A stretch of DNA of 64,000 nucleotides from Larimichthys crocea (Eukaryota > Chordata > Actinopteri > Sciaenidae): positions 11,523,760-11,587,759 of the forward strand of contig NC_040027.1 in the NCBI RefSeq assembly GCF_000972845.2, given 5' to 3'. Below, in pieces: positions 33,790-45,179 of this stretch. The notes under the pieces are model-generated. The model was not told the origin of the DNA. It did not search any database and saw only the letters and a list, made by a program, of their open reading frames with translations. Made by a program: the position numbers and the translations under genes. Each line of letters begins with the position of its first letter. Position 1 is the first letter of the stretch.

Positions 33790-35860
33790 GGTAGGGAGAG
33801 TGAGACAAAAGGAGAGAGGGAGAGAGAAAAAGACGGACAGCAAAGGATGAAAGGAAGTGAAGAGACATAACAGAGAGCGCTGGAATGGAAAGAGACACTC
33901 GAGCCCTTTGTATTTCTTTGTAATAACAAGTCTCGCTGTCAATAGTTTGTGAGGACGATAAACTGTTGTTGACACAATTCAGTTCAGTTTAGTTCAAGTC
34001 GTCACTTCAGTTGAAGAGATTTCAGTTTGGTTCAGCAGTACTATTGGAGTAACAGTCATCTAGCATCTGGAAATAATAGTAATAGTATAATAAATATTAA
34101 TAAAATACCCAGACGAGATGTTTCAACCTTTGAGGCTTTACGTTTTGTCACTCAGATGTTTACACTGTATCTCTACACAATATGAGTATCTGTGTGTTTG
34201 TTACATTTTGTCTTTGTTTGTTCCGATTTATTTTGAAGACTTTGTATTCTGTCTGTATTCATAACTCGTGTTTTGTTTCCATCGCTCAGTCCTTGGCTCG
34301 GGAGCTCTTACTCTGGAACAATCTGTGATGAAAACAGTTTGAGTCTTATTCTGAACTGGAGAAGGTTCCAACAAATGTTTTTCAAAGTTTTTCAATGCAT
34401 GGAAGTTTCCCGTTTTTCAAATTATTTTCCTTTTCTCTTCCTCTTTCTCTCTGTCTGAAATTTTAATCAACATTTAAGCTGCAATATTCTCAGAAACTGA
34501 ACTTCAAGCTTTTGTTGAATGCTCCCGGAGAAAATGTAACAAGCACAGGAGTATTTTTAAAAGCAGAACAGCAGTTATTGAGTTATTTATTGACTCGGTT
34601 TCTTCTCATTTAATTATCGCCCTCCCATAGAATCCGCCTCAGGCAAACATTTCATAGATGTGCGTGTGCTGCATCGTCTAATCCATAGTATACTCGTCAT
34701 GCTAGTAAGGTGAGAATCATGTCATCCCATCTGCTGTGCTCCAGGTGTCCACACATGTCACCAAGTCTTGTTGGCGGCTTGTGTGGACACCTGTCTTGGC
34801 ACTGTGTCTGTGCGCACTGAAAACTGGTGCACATCTGTGTTCACTGATGTGTGTGTGTGTGTGATAGAGAGAGAGAGTATACATTGAGGTGAGTTAATTT
34901 GAACACCAGCCAACAAACATTTAATTCTCCCTGATGCTCCACCTTCACAGTCACTCTGTGAAAGCAGCAAACTGTATCATTAGCAGAATGCATTAGCCTC
35001 CCCTTGTCAGCTTGCCAGCTAAAACACCTATTAATATTCATATCCCGCTCTTAATGGAATCAGAGGAGCTAAAGACGGCATCATTTTTAGGGAAAAATGC
35101 ATCGCTGTCCAGATACTAACAGGTCATCGAGCACATGAAACATGTACAGGCTGACACCTACGGCATAAACAAGCGCGCACACACCTACACCTACTCAAAA
35201 ACAGATCTGTGTGTGTCTGTTTTTGATGATTGAAGGTGTGTGGGAGAGAGAAATAGGCTTATGTGCGGTGAAATCGAATTTTAATTGACAGTAAATCTCA
35301 GGAGATTAATCTGATTTCTGAGCTGATTTCACTTGTCTCATTTTGTTGGGAGATACAATATCGTACTCAATGAATATCTTGTTAAAGTCCCAAGATTCAA
35401 TTGTGCCGGGGCAAACAACATTGAGTTTCAGGCAGGTGGGCTGAGAAGGGACCGGCTTCTCTATTTATTTAAGATTAGCTGTTGTGTAGTTGTTATTATT
35501 TTGTGCGTAGATGATCAAGTCATTGCTGCCATATGTACAGGACATACAGAGCACTGAAATCCATCTTATCCCCGGTGCAAACAGCACTAAACACGAAATA
35601 TAAAATATAATCTTGTGCATCTTAAATTGGCACTGAGATGCTCTTCTCTTTAAGGTGGAGTGATCCAGCAGCGTGTGACACAGAGATGTAGCGTCGGTCA
35701 GGTTTTCCTTCCCTCATCTGCTCAGTAAAATGTGTTTTCCTGGATGCTGTGTAAATGGATTTAAGCTTTACTCGCCCTCCCACTCAGCAGATCTCCCAAC
35801 CATGCACCTCCCTCTCTGCATGATGCTCCAGTATTTCTCTCTCTGCAGGGCCTCCACCAG
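33790..35860. other. gene-free interval
   Basis: A short GT tract with a following GA tract lies at 34847-34878. Otherwise unique-looking. Confidence 0.45.
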
Positions 35861-35866
35861 ACTGTG

Positions 35867-35868
35867 TG

Positions 35869-35908
<40 letters not shown>

Positions 35909-35917
35909 TGTGTGTGT
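35867..35917. repeat. (TG)n microsatellite, interrupted
   Basis: Two GT blocks are separated by TATG. A splice-acceptor-like CTCTCTCTGCAG lies just upstream (35838-35849), but the array follows immediately. Confidence 0.93.
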
Positions 35918-36055
35918 TGTGTCTTTATGTGTTTCACATGCCGTCCCGCACGACCGGTTCACATTTATATCCTGATTGTCTGTGATTTATTTAGCCCTCA
36001 GCCTCGGTGTGTAAGTGTCCATATGTGTGTGTGCAATTACTCACGTGTCAAGACG

Positions 36056-36080
36056 TGTGTGTGTGTGTGTGTGTGTGTGT
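36056..36080. repeat. (GT)n microsatellite
   Basis: About 12 units. Confidence 0.93.
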
Positions 36081-36594
36081 TCACGTGTGCTGGTCATTGA
36101 GGATGACCATAAACCCGCCAACCTGTCCACGTGCGCCTCTGCAGGCTCTCCAGGCTTACTTACTTAATGCGTGCACGTGTGTGTGTGCATGAGACCTTAC
36201 TGTATGTAGTAATTTGTTGGGTGAGATATTTGCTGGATACAAATGTGTGTTCATTAATGTTGTTTACTGGAACGCTGTTGCACCAGGAGTATTGATCCCA
36301 AACAGGCTCTCTGTGTGCGTGTTTGTAGCAGGGAGACTATTGATCTTCACCACTCCCAATAGTGTTTATTCCTACAGCAAGTCTGTCAAAAGCCAAGTGT
36401 AAGTAATCCCTCTTCCCCTCTTCCCCATTTTTCTGCTTTTTATTCTTCCTCTTATAGAATTTGTCTCAGTCAGACACAAACATTCTTTTAAATTATTGCA
36501 CTCTTGCTTTTATTTAAATCCTGTCTGTACTGTTTGTTCTCTTTTTCATGTTTTATGATTTACCTTGTTGCAGCCCAGACAAAACCAAAAGTGT

Positions 36595-36620
36595 ACGTGT
36601 GTGTGTGTGTGTGTGTGTGT
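36595..36620. repeat. (GT)n microsatellite
   Basis: About 12 units, directly after TACGTG. Confidence 0.93.
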
Positions 36621-36624
36621 TTGG

Positions 36625-37975
36625 CTGTGTAAGCAGTCAACCTTTCTGACTTTGCAGAACTTGAACACACTGTAGCATCAAATTACACTTGCTGCACTGT
36701 GACTAAATTCAACAGATAAATGTCTTTTACCCGAGTAGAGTGTTATTTGCCGTGTGTAGTGGTTTGTGTTTGAAGCTACGGGGCTCATTCTATCTCTGTA
36801 ATTGCTTTTGACTTCCAGCATTTGAAACCCATTACCATGACAAGGCAGGCTCCGAATCCAAACTGTATTACATTAATTGTTTGTTAGAGTTGCTGCGACA
36901 AATGAAAGACACAAAGACACGCACATGCACGTACACACAATCTTTAATGCTGCCTAATGGACACCCGCATCCCAGCCAGTGCTTTGACAATATTTTAATT
37001 TGTTTTAATGGTTAATGGTTTGTGTCATGCTCACCTGATGCCGACGCTTGCAACGCTGTAACGCTGCAGTGTGAGACACATAACGCTGATCCGTTCTGCT
37101 TTAGCCCGACACCCAGGAAAACTGGTAACTCACCAGAAAAGCACTTTCTTTTTCAGTCCAGTGCTCCACTGATTCGTTGAAGAGCAGGCTGTATCTAGCA
37201 GTCAGCATCGATGAAGCGACATGCAGCCGTGATGCAGCTTTTGTTTGTGAGAGTTGTCCAACAGTTAGTGGTCAGAGCGAGCCTGTCTGCCCCGGCTAGT
37301 TTGACTTTTAGTTCATCCTTGTTTCTATTAAAGTGTTTTGGCCTCATGGTACCGAACCAGCTCTTTTCTCTACCAAACGTATGGGATGATGCAGCTACAT
37401 CTGTAAATCATCCTCGAACATGGCAGCCAGGTTCTTCATGTCATAGTACATTTGACTTTTTGAGATGATCCCACATAGAACTTCATTCAGTTCACTTCAT
37501 GTTTTACACACGCTTGCTCATTCTGTCTGGTCAGAAATATTCTCTGACATCCAAGTGCATTGTGACACTGAAAACTGTTTGGTTGCTACAGATTTTAGAG
37601 TGAATACTGAGTGTGTTAAAGTATTCAGTTACATTACATTACATCATCTGTATTTAACACTTACAGTGAAAGAAAATGAGACACTTATTGACGTTTGTGT
37701 CCAGCTAGATGCTAGTTAAAGCGAAGTGATGTGTTACCGCTCGACACTTTTATTAGTATTAGTCTGCATTTACTATTCTGACTGAAGTGTTTCTTCAGAG
37801 CAAGAAATCTGAAGCATCTGAAGTCAGTGTGAAAAGGGTAAATGGTAAAACATGAGGGAGCTGACTCATTTTACACGCAGTGCTCATTTTGCTGTATAAT
37901 CTGCAGTGCAATTTTAGACAAACTATGATTAGTAAACAGGTTTATCAGTCCCAAACACCAGCCTACGACTCACTG
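36625..37975. other. gene-free interval
   Basis: No gene or known repeat. Short tandem ATTAC units (TTACATTACATTACATC near 37629). Confidence 0.45.
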
Positions 37976-37984
37976 AGAGGAGTC

Positions 37985-38060
37985 CTGTGTAGCTCAGTAG
38001 GCAGAGAACTAAACCTGCCGGCTGGGAGGGGTTTTTTTTATTTTCAACTGGCCACCCTTA
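37985..38060 (+). repeat. possible tRNA-derived SINE head
   Basis: GTGTAGCTCAGTAGGCAGAG fits the RNA polymerase III A box (TRGCNNAGYNGG). The expected B box (GGTTCGANTCC) is not clear downstream, where only CGGCTGGGAGGGG is seen. It may be a broken SINE head; no complete tRNA can be folded. Confidence 0.3.
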
Positions 38061-38308
38061 GTAAAATGTATGCACTCATGATGAATGGTGGGATAGCTGA
38101 ATGGATTCCACAGGATTGTAGAGGAGAGGAGCAGTGGGAAGGGGCGGTTGAGAAGAGAGGTGAGATAGTAATAATAAGATTGGATAAGAAAAGGGAGGGG
38201 AGAGATGGAGGGCAGCATGGGTGGAAAGAGGTTGTTCAGGGTTGAGCAGTGAAGCAGAGAAGCTGTTGCACACCGAGGCTGAATTGTGAGTGAGTGTGTA
38301 TGTCCATG

Positions 38309-38331
38309 TGTGTGTGTGTGTGTGTGTGTGT
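38309..38331. repeat. (TG)n microsatellite
   Basis: About 11 units. Confidence 0.93.
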
Positions 38332-38504
38332 TTGAGGTGTCTGTATGAGACGATGAGTTTTCAACCCGAGAATTCAAGGAGCCCGGCGTCCTCTCACCGC
38401 CTCAAAGTCACTTTCCCTCCTCCTTCTACCCGTCTCCCAATCAGCCCAAAGTCACTCGCTCTCCTCCACTCCTCCTTTGACACACTCTCTCTTCCTCTCA
38501 CCAG

Positions 38505-38659
38505 GGGGTCCAGTCAGCTCTGGCATTAAGATTTACACCACAACTCCCAGCTATTGCACAGAGGAGTATTACAAAGCCAGGCCTGACTCTTCTCTTCTCT
38601 CGCTGTGGCTCGTCCTCCTCACCATGCCTCTGTGCTCGCATGCCTCCCTAAATCTGTAA
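38505..38659 (+). other. candidate terminal coding exon with hydrophobic C-terminus
   Basis: A long, strong pyrimidine tract (about 38400-38500) ends in CTCTCACCAG (38495-38504). The frame that starts with a split codon reads GPVSSGIKIYTTTPSYC, then TEEYYKARPDSS, then a hydrophobic stretch SLLSLWLVLLTMPLC and a stop about eight residues later (38657-38659). A hydrophilic segment followed by a short C-terminal hydrophobic stretch is the layout of a GPI-anchor signal or of a short membrane tail. I cannot match it to a protein. No AATAAA polyadenylation signal is evident just downstream. The splice acceptor is among the best in the window, but the coding status is inferred. Confidence 0.33.
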
Positions 38660-38944
38660 AACCATGCAGGACCCCTCCCCACCCCTGTGTTTGTTTTATT
38701 ATTATACTCCACATACGGCACGCTTCACGTGCCAGGAGTATGTTGAGGCATCGGTTAGTGTGTGTGCGCGATCAGACACACATGTGTGTTTTCTGTACTT
38801 TTCTCTTTTTCTGTGCCGGCCTTGGGATTGCACCTCATTTCTAAATTTATCCTCAAAGTGTGCCACCTCTCCTGTGAGCTGCTGCTGGGATTCTGTTGTG
38901 GGAGGGAGGGAAGGCAGAAGGGGTGAAGAGGGGGTGTAGAGATT

Positions 38945-38955
38945 GGCGAGAAGAG

Positions 38956-39004
<49 letters not shown>

Positions 39005-39015
39005 GGAGAGAGGGA
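38945..39015. repeat. (GA)n microsatellite and purine mirror tract
   Basis: About 19 perfect GA units (38959-38996) lie inside a purine run extending from about 38900 to 39085. Long purine mirror tracts are prone to triplex (H-DNA) formation. Confidence 0.95.
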
Positions 39016-39086
39016 GGGAGGCGGAAAGGGGGTGGGGGAGATTATCAAGGAGGAGGAGGGAGGAGAGGAGCAGCGAGTGAGGGAGG

Positions 39087-39087
<1 letters not shown>

Positions 39088-39117
<30 letters not shown>

Positions 39118-39118
39118 G
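39088..39118. repeat. (GT)n microsatellite
   Basis: About 14 units, directly after the purine tract, followed by TATATATG. Confidence 0.95.
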
Positions 39119-39257
39119 TGTATATATGTGGGACACAGCAGCTCACATCCTATCCTCTGCTTTCTTCCTCTTTTTCTTATCTCTTCTCCATCGTCCCATC
39201 TCTGTCCCCAGGCTGCTGGGTTTATTTTTGGGGGGGGTGTGGTGGATTAGCATTGTG

Positions 39258-39334
39258 AGTGTGTGTGTGTGTGAGTGTTTGTGTACGTACGACTTGTGTG
39301 TGTGAGTGTTTGTGTACGTATGTGTGTGTGAGTA
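39258..39334. repeat. small minisatellite, about 31-bp period
   Basis: The unit containing GTGAGTGTTTGTGTACGTA appears ending at 39289 and again ending at 39320, with a partial third copy. Built from a GT array plus a TACGTA insert. Confidence 0.8.
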
Positions 39335-39447
39335 GCATTTGCACTCAAGTTCCCCCTCGCATGTTCTGTGTTTTGCTCATTTGCATGGAAACATACGTGT
39401 TGTTTTGAAGTGCTTTTTTGCCGCGTTTACCGCCTGTTTGTGTTTTT

Positions 39448-39450
<3 letters not shown>

Positions 39451-39492
<42 letters not shown>

Positions 39493-39500
39493 GTGTGTGC
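39451..39500. repeat. (GT)n microsatellite, interrupted
   Basis: About 15 perfect units followed by two TATG interruptions. Confidence 0.95.
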
Positions 39501-39944
39501 AGATCAAGAAGCAGATCAAGCCATGCATTACAAATATATAGTGGACCCTGGAGGTCATCTAAAGTATTATACACTGGATAGATGTGTGTGTGTTTGGAGG
39601 CTGATAAAGATACAGTCCTATGTGTTCACTTGTCCCATGAATAGAAAATCAATAACCTCAGTGGGATTAATTACTGGACACACATGTAAAGTCTACATAC
39701 CACTGCTGTGCACACACATGACATTTACTCACCTTGTACAAAATTAGTAGGTGAACCTACAGGGATGTGGCGTTATAGTCTGGAACCCTTTCACGTCTTC
39801 ATTGATGTTAAACAATAACTGTTATGTTGAGGGAGTATGTGGCTCTCTGTGTGTCACCGTGTGTGCGTGCGTGTGTGTTTCGTACAATAGCTGCCATGTG
39901 TGGTTAATCTCTCTCTGACAATAGCCTCCCTGAGCTTCCAGCTC

Positions 39945-40040
39945 TCAGGCCCACAGGCCTGGAGTGCAGCCTGGGGAGCGGGGTTGGAAGTCACCCAGCC
40001 AGGACTCAAGGGACTGGGCTTGGACCGCCTCCAACTCTTC
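39945..40040 (-). other. candidate exon on minus strand (31 codons plus stop)
   Basis: On the minus strand an acceptor (CCCCCTCAATCATCCCCACACAG, ending at 40041) precedes a frame reading EELEAVQAQSLESWLG, then DFQPRSPGCTPGLWA and a stop at 39945. A second frame is open through the same region and beyond (including ALQACGPESWKLREAIVRE). The segment is G/C-rich compared with its surroundings, as exons often are. No gene is recognised, and the other exon-like segments are mainly on the plus strand. Confidence 0.22.
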
Positions 40041-40199
40041 CTGTGTGGGGATGATTGAGGGGGTTGCAAGGACAGTACTGCTCTGCAAGGAGGAGAACAA
40101 GCGAAGGCGGCAGGAGGATAGGAGTGGAAAGATAATGAAGAGAGAGGAGAACAGATGGAAATGAATAGGAAGGGCAGAGGAGGGGAAAGAGGATAGGCT

Positions 40200-40800
40200 A
40201 ACATTCAATTATAAAACCCCCCATATGTTTGCTACTCTGGGAATTCTGTGTCAGACGTCCCTCCACTGAAGTGAAATTTCGGTTATATTTAGCAGCAACA
40301 TTAACTACAGCTTTGTCGAGACAGGTCAATTGCTTCTACAGCCCAGTTGGACATATTTTCTCAAAAGGCCTGTCCAAAGGACTTCCCAAAAACTTTAAAA
40401 CAAAAGAAAGAAATTCTGAGATTCCCTGTCTGTGGTGGGCTGTAGGTGTATGTTAAGAAAATAGCGTACACTTAAAGTAGACGTGTCATCGCCTTCAGAG
40501 GATAATAGCTTGAATTTACGCAAATGAGGACAGGTTTTTTTTTTACATTGGATCTTATTAATTAGATAATCTGTCACAAATTAGGAAATGTAGTTAGTCA
40601 ATGTGAGTAAGGAGGACATGGATATACAGACAGGACATGTGCGACTGGTTATTGTGATTTATTACAAGGTCTACTGTAACAAAGCTCACCACGGCAGTGT
40701 AAAGGTGTGAAATTTAAATGGCAACAAAACGTAATTTGTAAACGTATTCACCCACTTTCAAATGGGCCTAATTGCCTCAATTAAACAACCCTCGTGACAC
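40200..40800. other. gene-free interval
   Basis: AT-rich, unique-looking. Nothing recognised. Confidence 0.45.
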
Positions 40801-40802
40801 CA

Positions 40803-40920
40803 AGTGTAAAGATACAGATGGTGCAGTTTCACTGGGTTCCTTTTCTTTAATTTCCCCACTGACATAGTAATCTTAGAAAGAAAGAACACATTCAAAGTTC
40901 ACCATCTGTATCTTTACGCA
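40803..40920. repeat. 118-bp imperfect hairpin (MITE-like or precursor-like)
   Basis: GTAAAGATACAGATGGTG at 40806-40823 has a perfect inverted copy at 40900-40917. Pairing continues imperfectly inward (GTTTC/GGGTTCCTTTTC against GAAAGAAAGAAC...CAAAG), so nearly the whole 118 bp can fold into one long stem with a terminal loop around CACTGACATAGTAATC. No target-site duplication is visible outside, which argues against an intact MITE. A structured RNA precursor is an alternative; no known microRNA was recognised. Confidence 0.75.
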
Positions 40921-40924
40921 CGGC

Positions 40925-41975
40925 GGTGAGAGGACGATAATTTATATTTTCTTTGAAACCTCAGAGGCTGTGCTAAACCCCATCTAAAATGAATCAAGTT
41001 CCCTGCGTGTCACTTATGAATATTATGGAACTGAGTCTGAAATTCATTCAGACGTTAATTAGAAAGACGTCATATCTTTTCAAGCAGGAAAGACAGATTT
41101 AGAACATTTTTAATGAAAATGGTGTCGTCATCACCGCGTGGGGTTTGGGAATGTGATGCTACGTGACTGCTCAGTGCCGTTTGAACTACACACGTGGTTG
41201 GTTGTCATGCAGCATAACAAGGGGCCTGTAACTGCGGCATATGTGTTTTTTATAGCTTCAGCCAGTGCAGCAACTCTGCGAGATCAGTTCAGTTTGATTT
41301 TATCCAGCTACTACAAGACTGGAGTGACGCTTAATCAAAGAATTGATTGGTATGAATTCATATGAAAAGAGAGCTATGCACAGACCTCATTCTCTCTGTC
41401 CCCAGCTGATTCATTCATTATGTAAGTACAGACAGAAAGTCACTGGCGTTCCTTGGCAGTTACTTTTTAATGTGCAGCGGGCAGATATGACTCACCTTGT
41501 TAAACACTGCCTAACTTGTGTGTTTGCTGTAGAAATATGATTATGCTGTTAAAAAAAAAACTTTGATTGGTGATTTCTGCGTCTGCCACCGTTCCTAGTT
41601 TTCCTTTTGTTGAAGCCTCTCCACACTCTTAGTCCTCCCACACGAGCGTTTCCACTCATGTTGTGTGATTAGGCCCCTGTACAAATGCACGGCACTTGAT
41701 TAACATCTCCCACACCCTTCAGGTTTTTTGTGCCTGTTTGGGCGAGACAATTTATTTTATACTGTTGACTCTTTGACACTCAAAAAAAAAGAAAGAAAAA
41801 TATAAATGCATTTTTGTTTTTGCTTCTTGTGTTGAGGTAGAAAACACAAAAGGTTCTCTTAAATTTTGCTCACAGATTTGTTAGGAACTTTTTCTTTGCC
41901 AAGATAATTCATGCAACTAACAGCTGTGTTGGACGTGCTCACAATAAAATGAGCAGTTTTATCTAAAAAAGGAGT
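40925..41975. other. gene-free interval
   Basis: AT-rich with short A runs (41555, 41786). A 16-nt segment between a good acceptor (TCTCTCTGTCCCCAG) and TAT|GTAAGT near 41403-41420 is too short to support. Confidence 0.45.
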
Positions 41976-41976
41976 A

Positions 41977-42096
41977 CATAGTCATGACCCTCTACTCTGC
42001 CTCTGATTGGCCTACTCTATTATTCCAACGAAGGCAAGTATTATCCAGTCAGAGGCAGAAATCTGCACATTTTGGAGTGGCTTGAATCATAGTCAT
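41977..42096. repeat. imperfect inverted repeat bounded by 9-bp direct repeats
   Basis: CTGCCTCTGATTGG (41997-42010) pairs with CCAGTCAGAGGCAG (42045-42058) with one mismatch. The direct repeat CATAGTCAT occurs at 41977-41985 and 42088-42096. The inner block resembles part of fish repeats containing 'TCTGATTGG' and 'CAACGAAGG'. It may be a small decayed DNA element; the termini just inside the direct repeats are not inverted repeats of each other. Confidence 0.35.
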
Positions 42097-42224
42097 CCGT
42101 TTAATCAGCATCTTGACTGATCTATTAACATGTCACTGTTCCTGCACTTATTATGGTTCTACAGTTCTCTGCTGCTTGGATTATTTTGCCTCCAGGTGTA
42201 TAAAGAAGAATATTAATAAACAAT

Positions 42225-42246
42225 ATTTCCTGAATGAGAGGTCAGT
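42225..42246. repeat. 22-bp string shared with 47778-47799
   Basis: ATTTCCTGAATGAGAGGTCA plus GT is identical at both places, followed by similar CACT(T/A)TC sequence. Probably two fragments of one unnamed interspersed repeat. Confidence 0.7.
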
Positions 42247-42259
42247 GCCACTTTCCTTC

Positions 42260-43480
42260 TTAGCTGAAACTGACCCATGTCTCAGCCTGTTGTTCATGGC
42301 TTTGAGTAGACCTGCCACAGCAGGAGAATCACAGGTGGACTTAATAATAGTAACGATGGCCCAGTTCCATTAAGTGTCCCAGTAACAGTGACAGTGAACC
42401 AGTGTGCTCAGTACAAGACCTCCTCTAAGTGGAATGCATGTGTGCGTTTCCTGCCATGACTTGTCAAAATGTCTGCTGTGTAATCAGTCCATCGGGAGTG
42501 AGTCTGGTCTGACCACACCATAAGTCCATAATGTAGAGTGACATTACACAATTCCCACCATAGCTCGACCAGACTTCCACCTGACCAGACGTCCAATCGA
42601 CCACAGAAACTGAAAACACCTGTGTGGGTGGGCAGGACCTCGAGTGTAACTCTGTGATGTTCCATAGATTTCAGTTTGTTCCATTTTATTTTCATCATAC
42701 AATAACAAACACGAATTCACAATAGCTGCAATGCACGCACACGCACACACACACAGTGGAAATACTTAACAAATTAAAACATGTCTAATAATTAAAGTTA
42801 AAAATGTGAATATATTTATTAACAGTGTTTATTCTGCTAAGCTGCACACAGTTCTTTGTATATCAGATGAAAATAAACATCCCATGCTGCACCTTTTTAT
42901 TGTTCTAAAGAAAAAGCAGCTACAAACAGAGACGTGTTTATATTTTTTTTGTTGTGGCCTTGTTGATGATCTAAACTTGCATCGCTGTAAAGGCGTGACT
43001 TTAATTAAATGTGATCAAGATAAATGTCTCCCTTGATGTCAACTGACTTATTGGTGATGAAACAGGAAAGTTTCTGGTCTGTGTCCTCCTGGTTCTTCGA
43101 TAACACCAACCAAACAGCGTCTGACACCAACTCTTAATTATTCTGACTGGGACCAGTTCCCCACCGGCAGCAGGTGAGCCAGTACTCAGTGTGTGTCTTT
43201 ATATGTTTACAGTTCGTTTTCTATTCCTTAATGCCTTAATGTTTTGTCTTCAGCACAGCAGTGTTTAGGGGCACACACACACACACACACGTTCTGTTTG
43301 TATACATACACAAAAACATATACAAACCCATATGAGAGATGTGTTTTCAATAAGAGCAGCAGCTCTGTGTATTCAGCGCTAAGAAGAGAGCAAAATGAGC
43401 AGTTTTTCTCCAAGGAAATATCTCAAAAGAGATTGGAAAACTACAGCACTCTCACAGATAGTACATGGTAAATGAGCATA
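42260..43480. other. gene-free interval with short CA tracts
   Basis: Short CA tracts at 42738-42754 and 43271-43290. The remainder is unique-looking and AT-rich. Confidence 0.45.
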
Positions 43481-43504
43481 GGCTGTGGTAGTCAACAGGG
43501 AGAT

Positions 43505-43507
<3 letters not shown>

Positions 43508-43558
<51 letters not shown>
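43508..43558. repeat. (CT)n microsatellite
   Basis: About 25 perfect units. An imperfect GA array follows at 43694-43746, giving an inverted CT/GA pair. Confidence 0.97.
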
Positions 43559-43560
<2 letters not shown>

Positions 43561-43693
43561 CTTCCATGCTTTTTTCATATTTTTCTCTCAGCTCATTTAT
43601 TCCATTTTTCAATATGCATTTTACCGTTGCACTTTCCCCGATGCTCGCTGCTGTTACAACATATCCATCTTGTCATGTTTTTCGTCTTTAGAG

Positions 43694-43746
43694 GTGAGAG
43701 AGAGAGAACTAGAGACAGAGACAGAGAGAGAGAGAGGGAGAGAGAT
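43694..43746. repeat. (GA)n microsatellite, imperfect
   Basis: GA units with several ACA and GG interruptions. Confidence 0.9.
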
Positions 43747-43865
43747 ACAGTATCCTGGTGTATTTAGCTGTGAGTGCATGTGTGAGTGGATCTGTGTGTG
43801 TTTGTGACTACTACAGTTATGCATGCCTGCTCTCAGGCCGGGCATAAATCATCATTAGAGATGGC

Positions 43866-43917
43866 AGGTGTGTATGTTTGTGTGTGTGTGTGTGTGTCTG
43901 TGTGTGTATGTGTATAC
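43866..43917. repeat. (TG)n microsatellite, interrupted
   Basis: GT-rich array with TTTG, TCTG and TATG interruptions. It faces the CA array at 44040-44102. Confidence 0.93.
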
Positions 43918-44039
43918 TCAGACATACCAACTGCAGCAACTGTAGCTTTCCGTGCTCAACAGGCTGCCTTATTGTTACAGCTCCAATGCTCTGTTCCACT
44001 CCGTTTCCAAGGTTTCCGAGACCTGGGACTGCTGTAAAA

Positions 44040-44072
44040 CACACAAATACACACACCCAAACACACACACAT

Positions 44073-44102
<30 letters not shown>
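44040..44102. repeat. (CA)n microsatellite, interrupted
   Basis: CA array with early interruptions and then about 15 perfect units; inverted relative to 43866-43917. Confidence 0.95.
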
Positions 44103-44104
<2 letters not shown>

Positions 44105-44556
44105 CCGCACTGTCTCTGAGAGCGGGTGACCTTGCACAGTGATGAGAGACCGCTTGATAAACTCTGCTGAGAGAGTGTTTACTCCGCCTCCATAAAATGG
44201 CTTGCACAAGGCTAGCAGGCAAGTAGCTGTGTGGTGGTGGACCAGTGGATCACACGTAGAAATATGGCCTCTGCAGAGCAGCCATTTTACCACCTGACAG
44301 CACAGGAGACAGAAGCTGCATCAATTTACAGCGACTCTGCGCCTTCAAGCCTGCATGCAAAAACATCTACAGTATATTTTCATTTTGAGATATCCATGCT
44401 AGCACTTGGTTTCATCCTACTTTGGGTACGATGTGACTTTTTTGGATGGAGCATTACTTTTTGGGCCGTGAGTGTTGTGGAGAAATTGCTGAAGTCAAAG
44501 GTCAATGGTGAGGTCAGGAAGGAAGAAAGTGTTCAGGAGCCTCTGATGTCTTATGC

Positions 44557-44610
44557 TGTATTATTTATTATTATATTATATTATATTATATTATATTATA
44601 TTATTTATTG
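44557..44610. repeat. (TTATA)n pentanucleotide repeat
   Basis: About eight TTATA units plus TTATT variants. A Tyr/Ile-rich frame arises from it. Confidence 0.93.
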
Positions 44611-44619
44611 ACACTTGGC

Positions 44620-45170
44620 CAAGGAGAATTAGAGACACTCTCAAAGTTCATCAGAAGTGCCTGAGTCGGTCTCATATTCTGATGAACTCGTGATAGTGGA
44701 TAAACTTTAAACCCAAAGATCACACCAAAAATACTACACGCCCAGAATTAGTCAAAGAGAATGTTTTTATTCATGCATGTGTTATTGTCAGCATATTCTA
44801 GTCTGGAGACACAGATGTCTGTTTATGCAGATTTGGACGTCAACAGCGAGCTATCTATTATGTCTATGAAGGCAGCAATAGGTCTCTTCGACGCTGGCCA
44901 CCACAGTGTTGAGATATGGTGGCACCCAGTCAAAGACAAACAATTAATGCTGCAGAGGACCTCAAGGCCCACACGTGACCATGTGCAGCATAAGGATAGA
45001 AAATTCCATAACAATGAGAACTTTTGGAATCTGTTGTGATTGCAATAGCTTTATTCTTATTTATAACATGATTGCTCATTAAGTCCAGAAAATCTCAGAA
45101 ATTTGTGAAAAATCCACATCCCGCTTTATCCAGAGCTAAAAGTTCCATCTTCTGACAGTTCAGTTTTGAC
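44620..45170. other. interval with a 92-codon open frame of unknown meaning
   Basis: A + frame at 44761-45039 reads through SVYADLDVNSELSIMSMKA and AIGLFDAGHHSVEIWWHPV with fairly balanced composition. No splice signals, start context or family support it. It may be a transposon remnant or chance. Confidence 0.15.
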
Positions 45171-45179
45171 CATATGTCT

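Noticed and set aside
37985..38060. Functional tRNA gene
   Set aside because: An A-box-like string is present, but there is no B box and no cloverleaf; at most a SINE head.
40803..40920. Known microRNA
   Set aside because: The arms do not match any mature microRNA I remember; kept only as an unexplained hairpin.
41403..41420. 16-nt microexon-like segment
   Set aside because: Good flanking signals, but 16 nt carry no testable coding information and such matches are common in introns.
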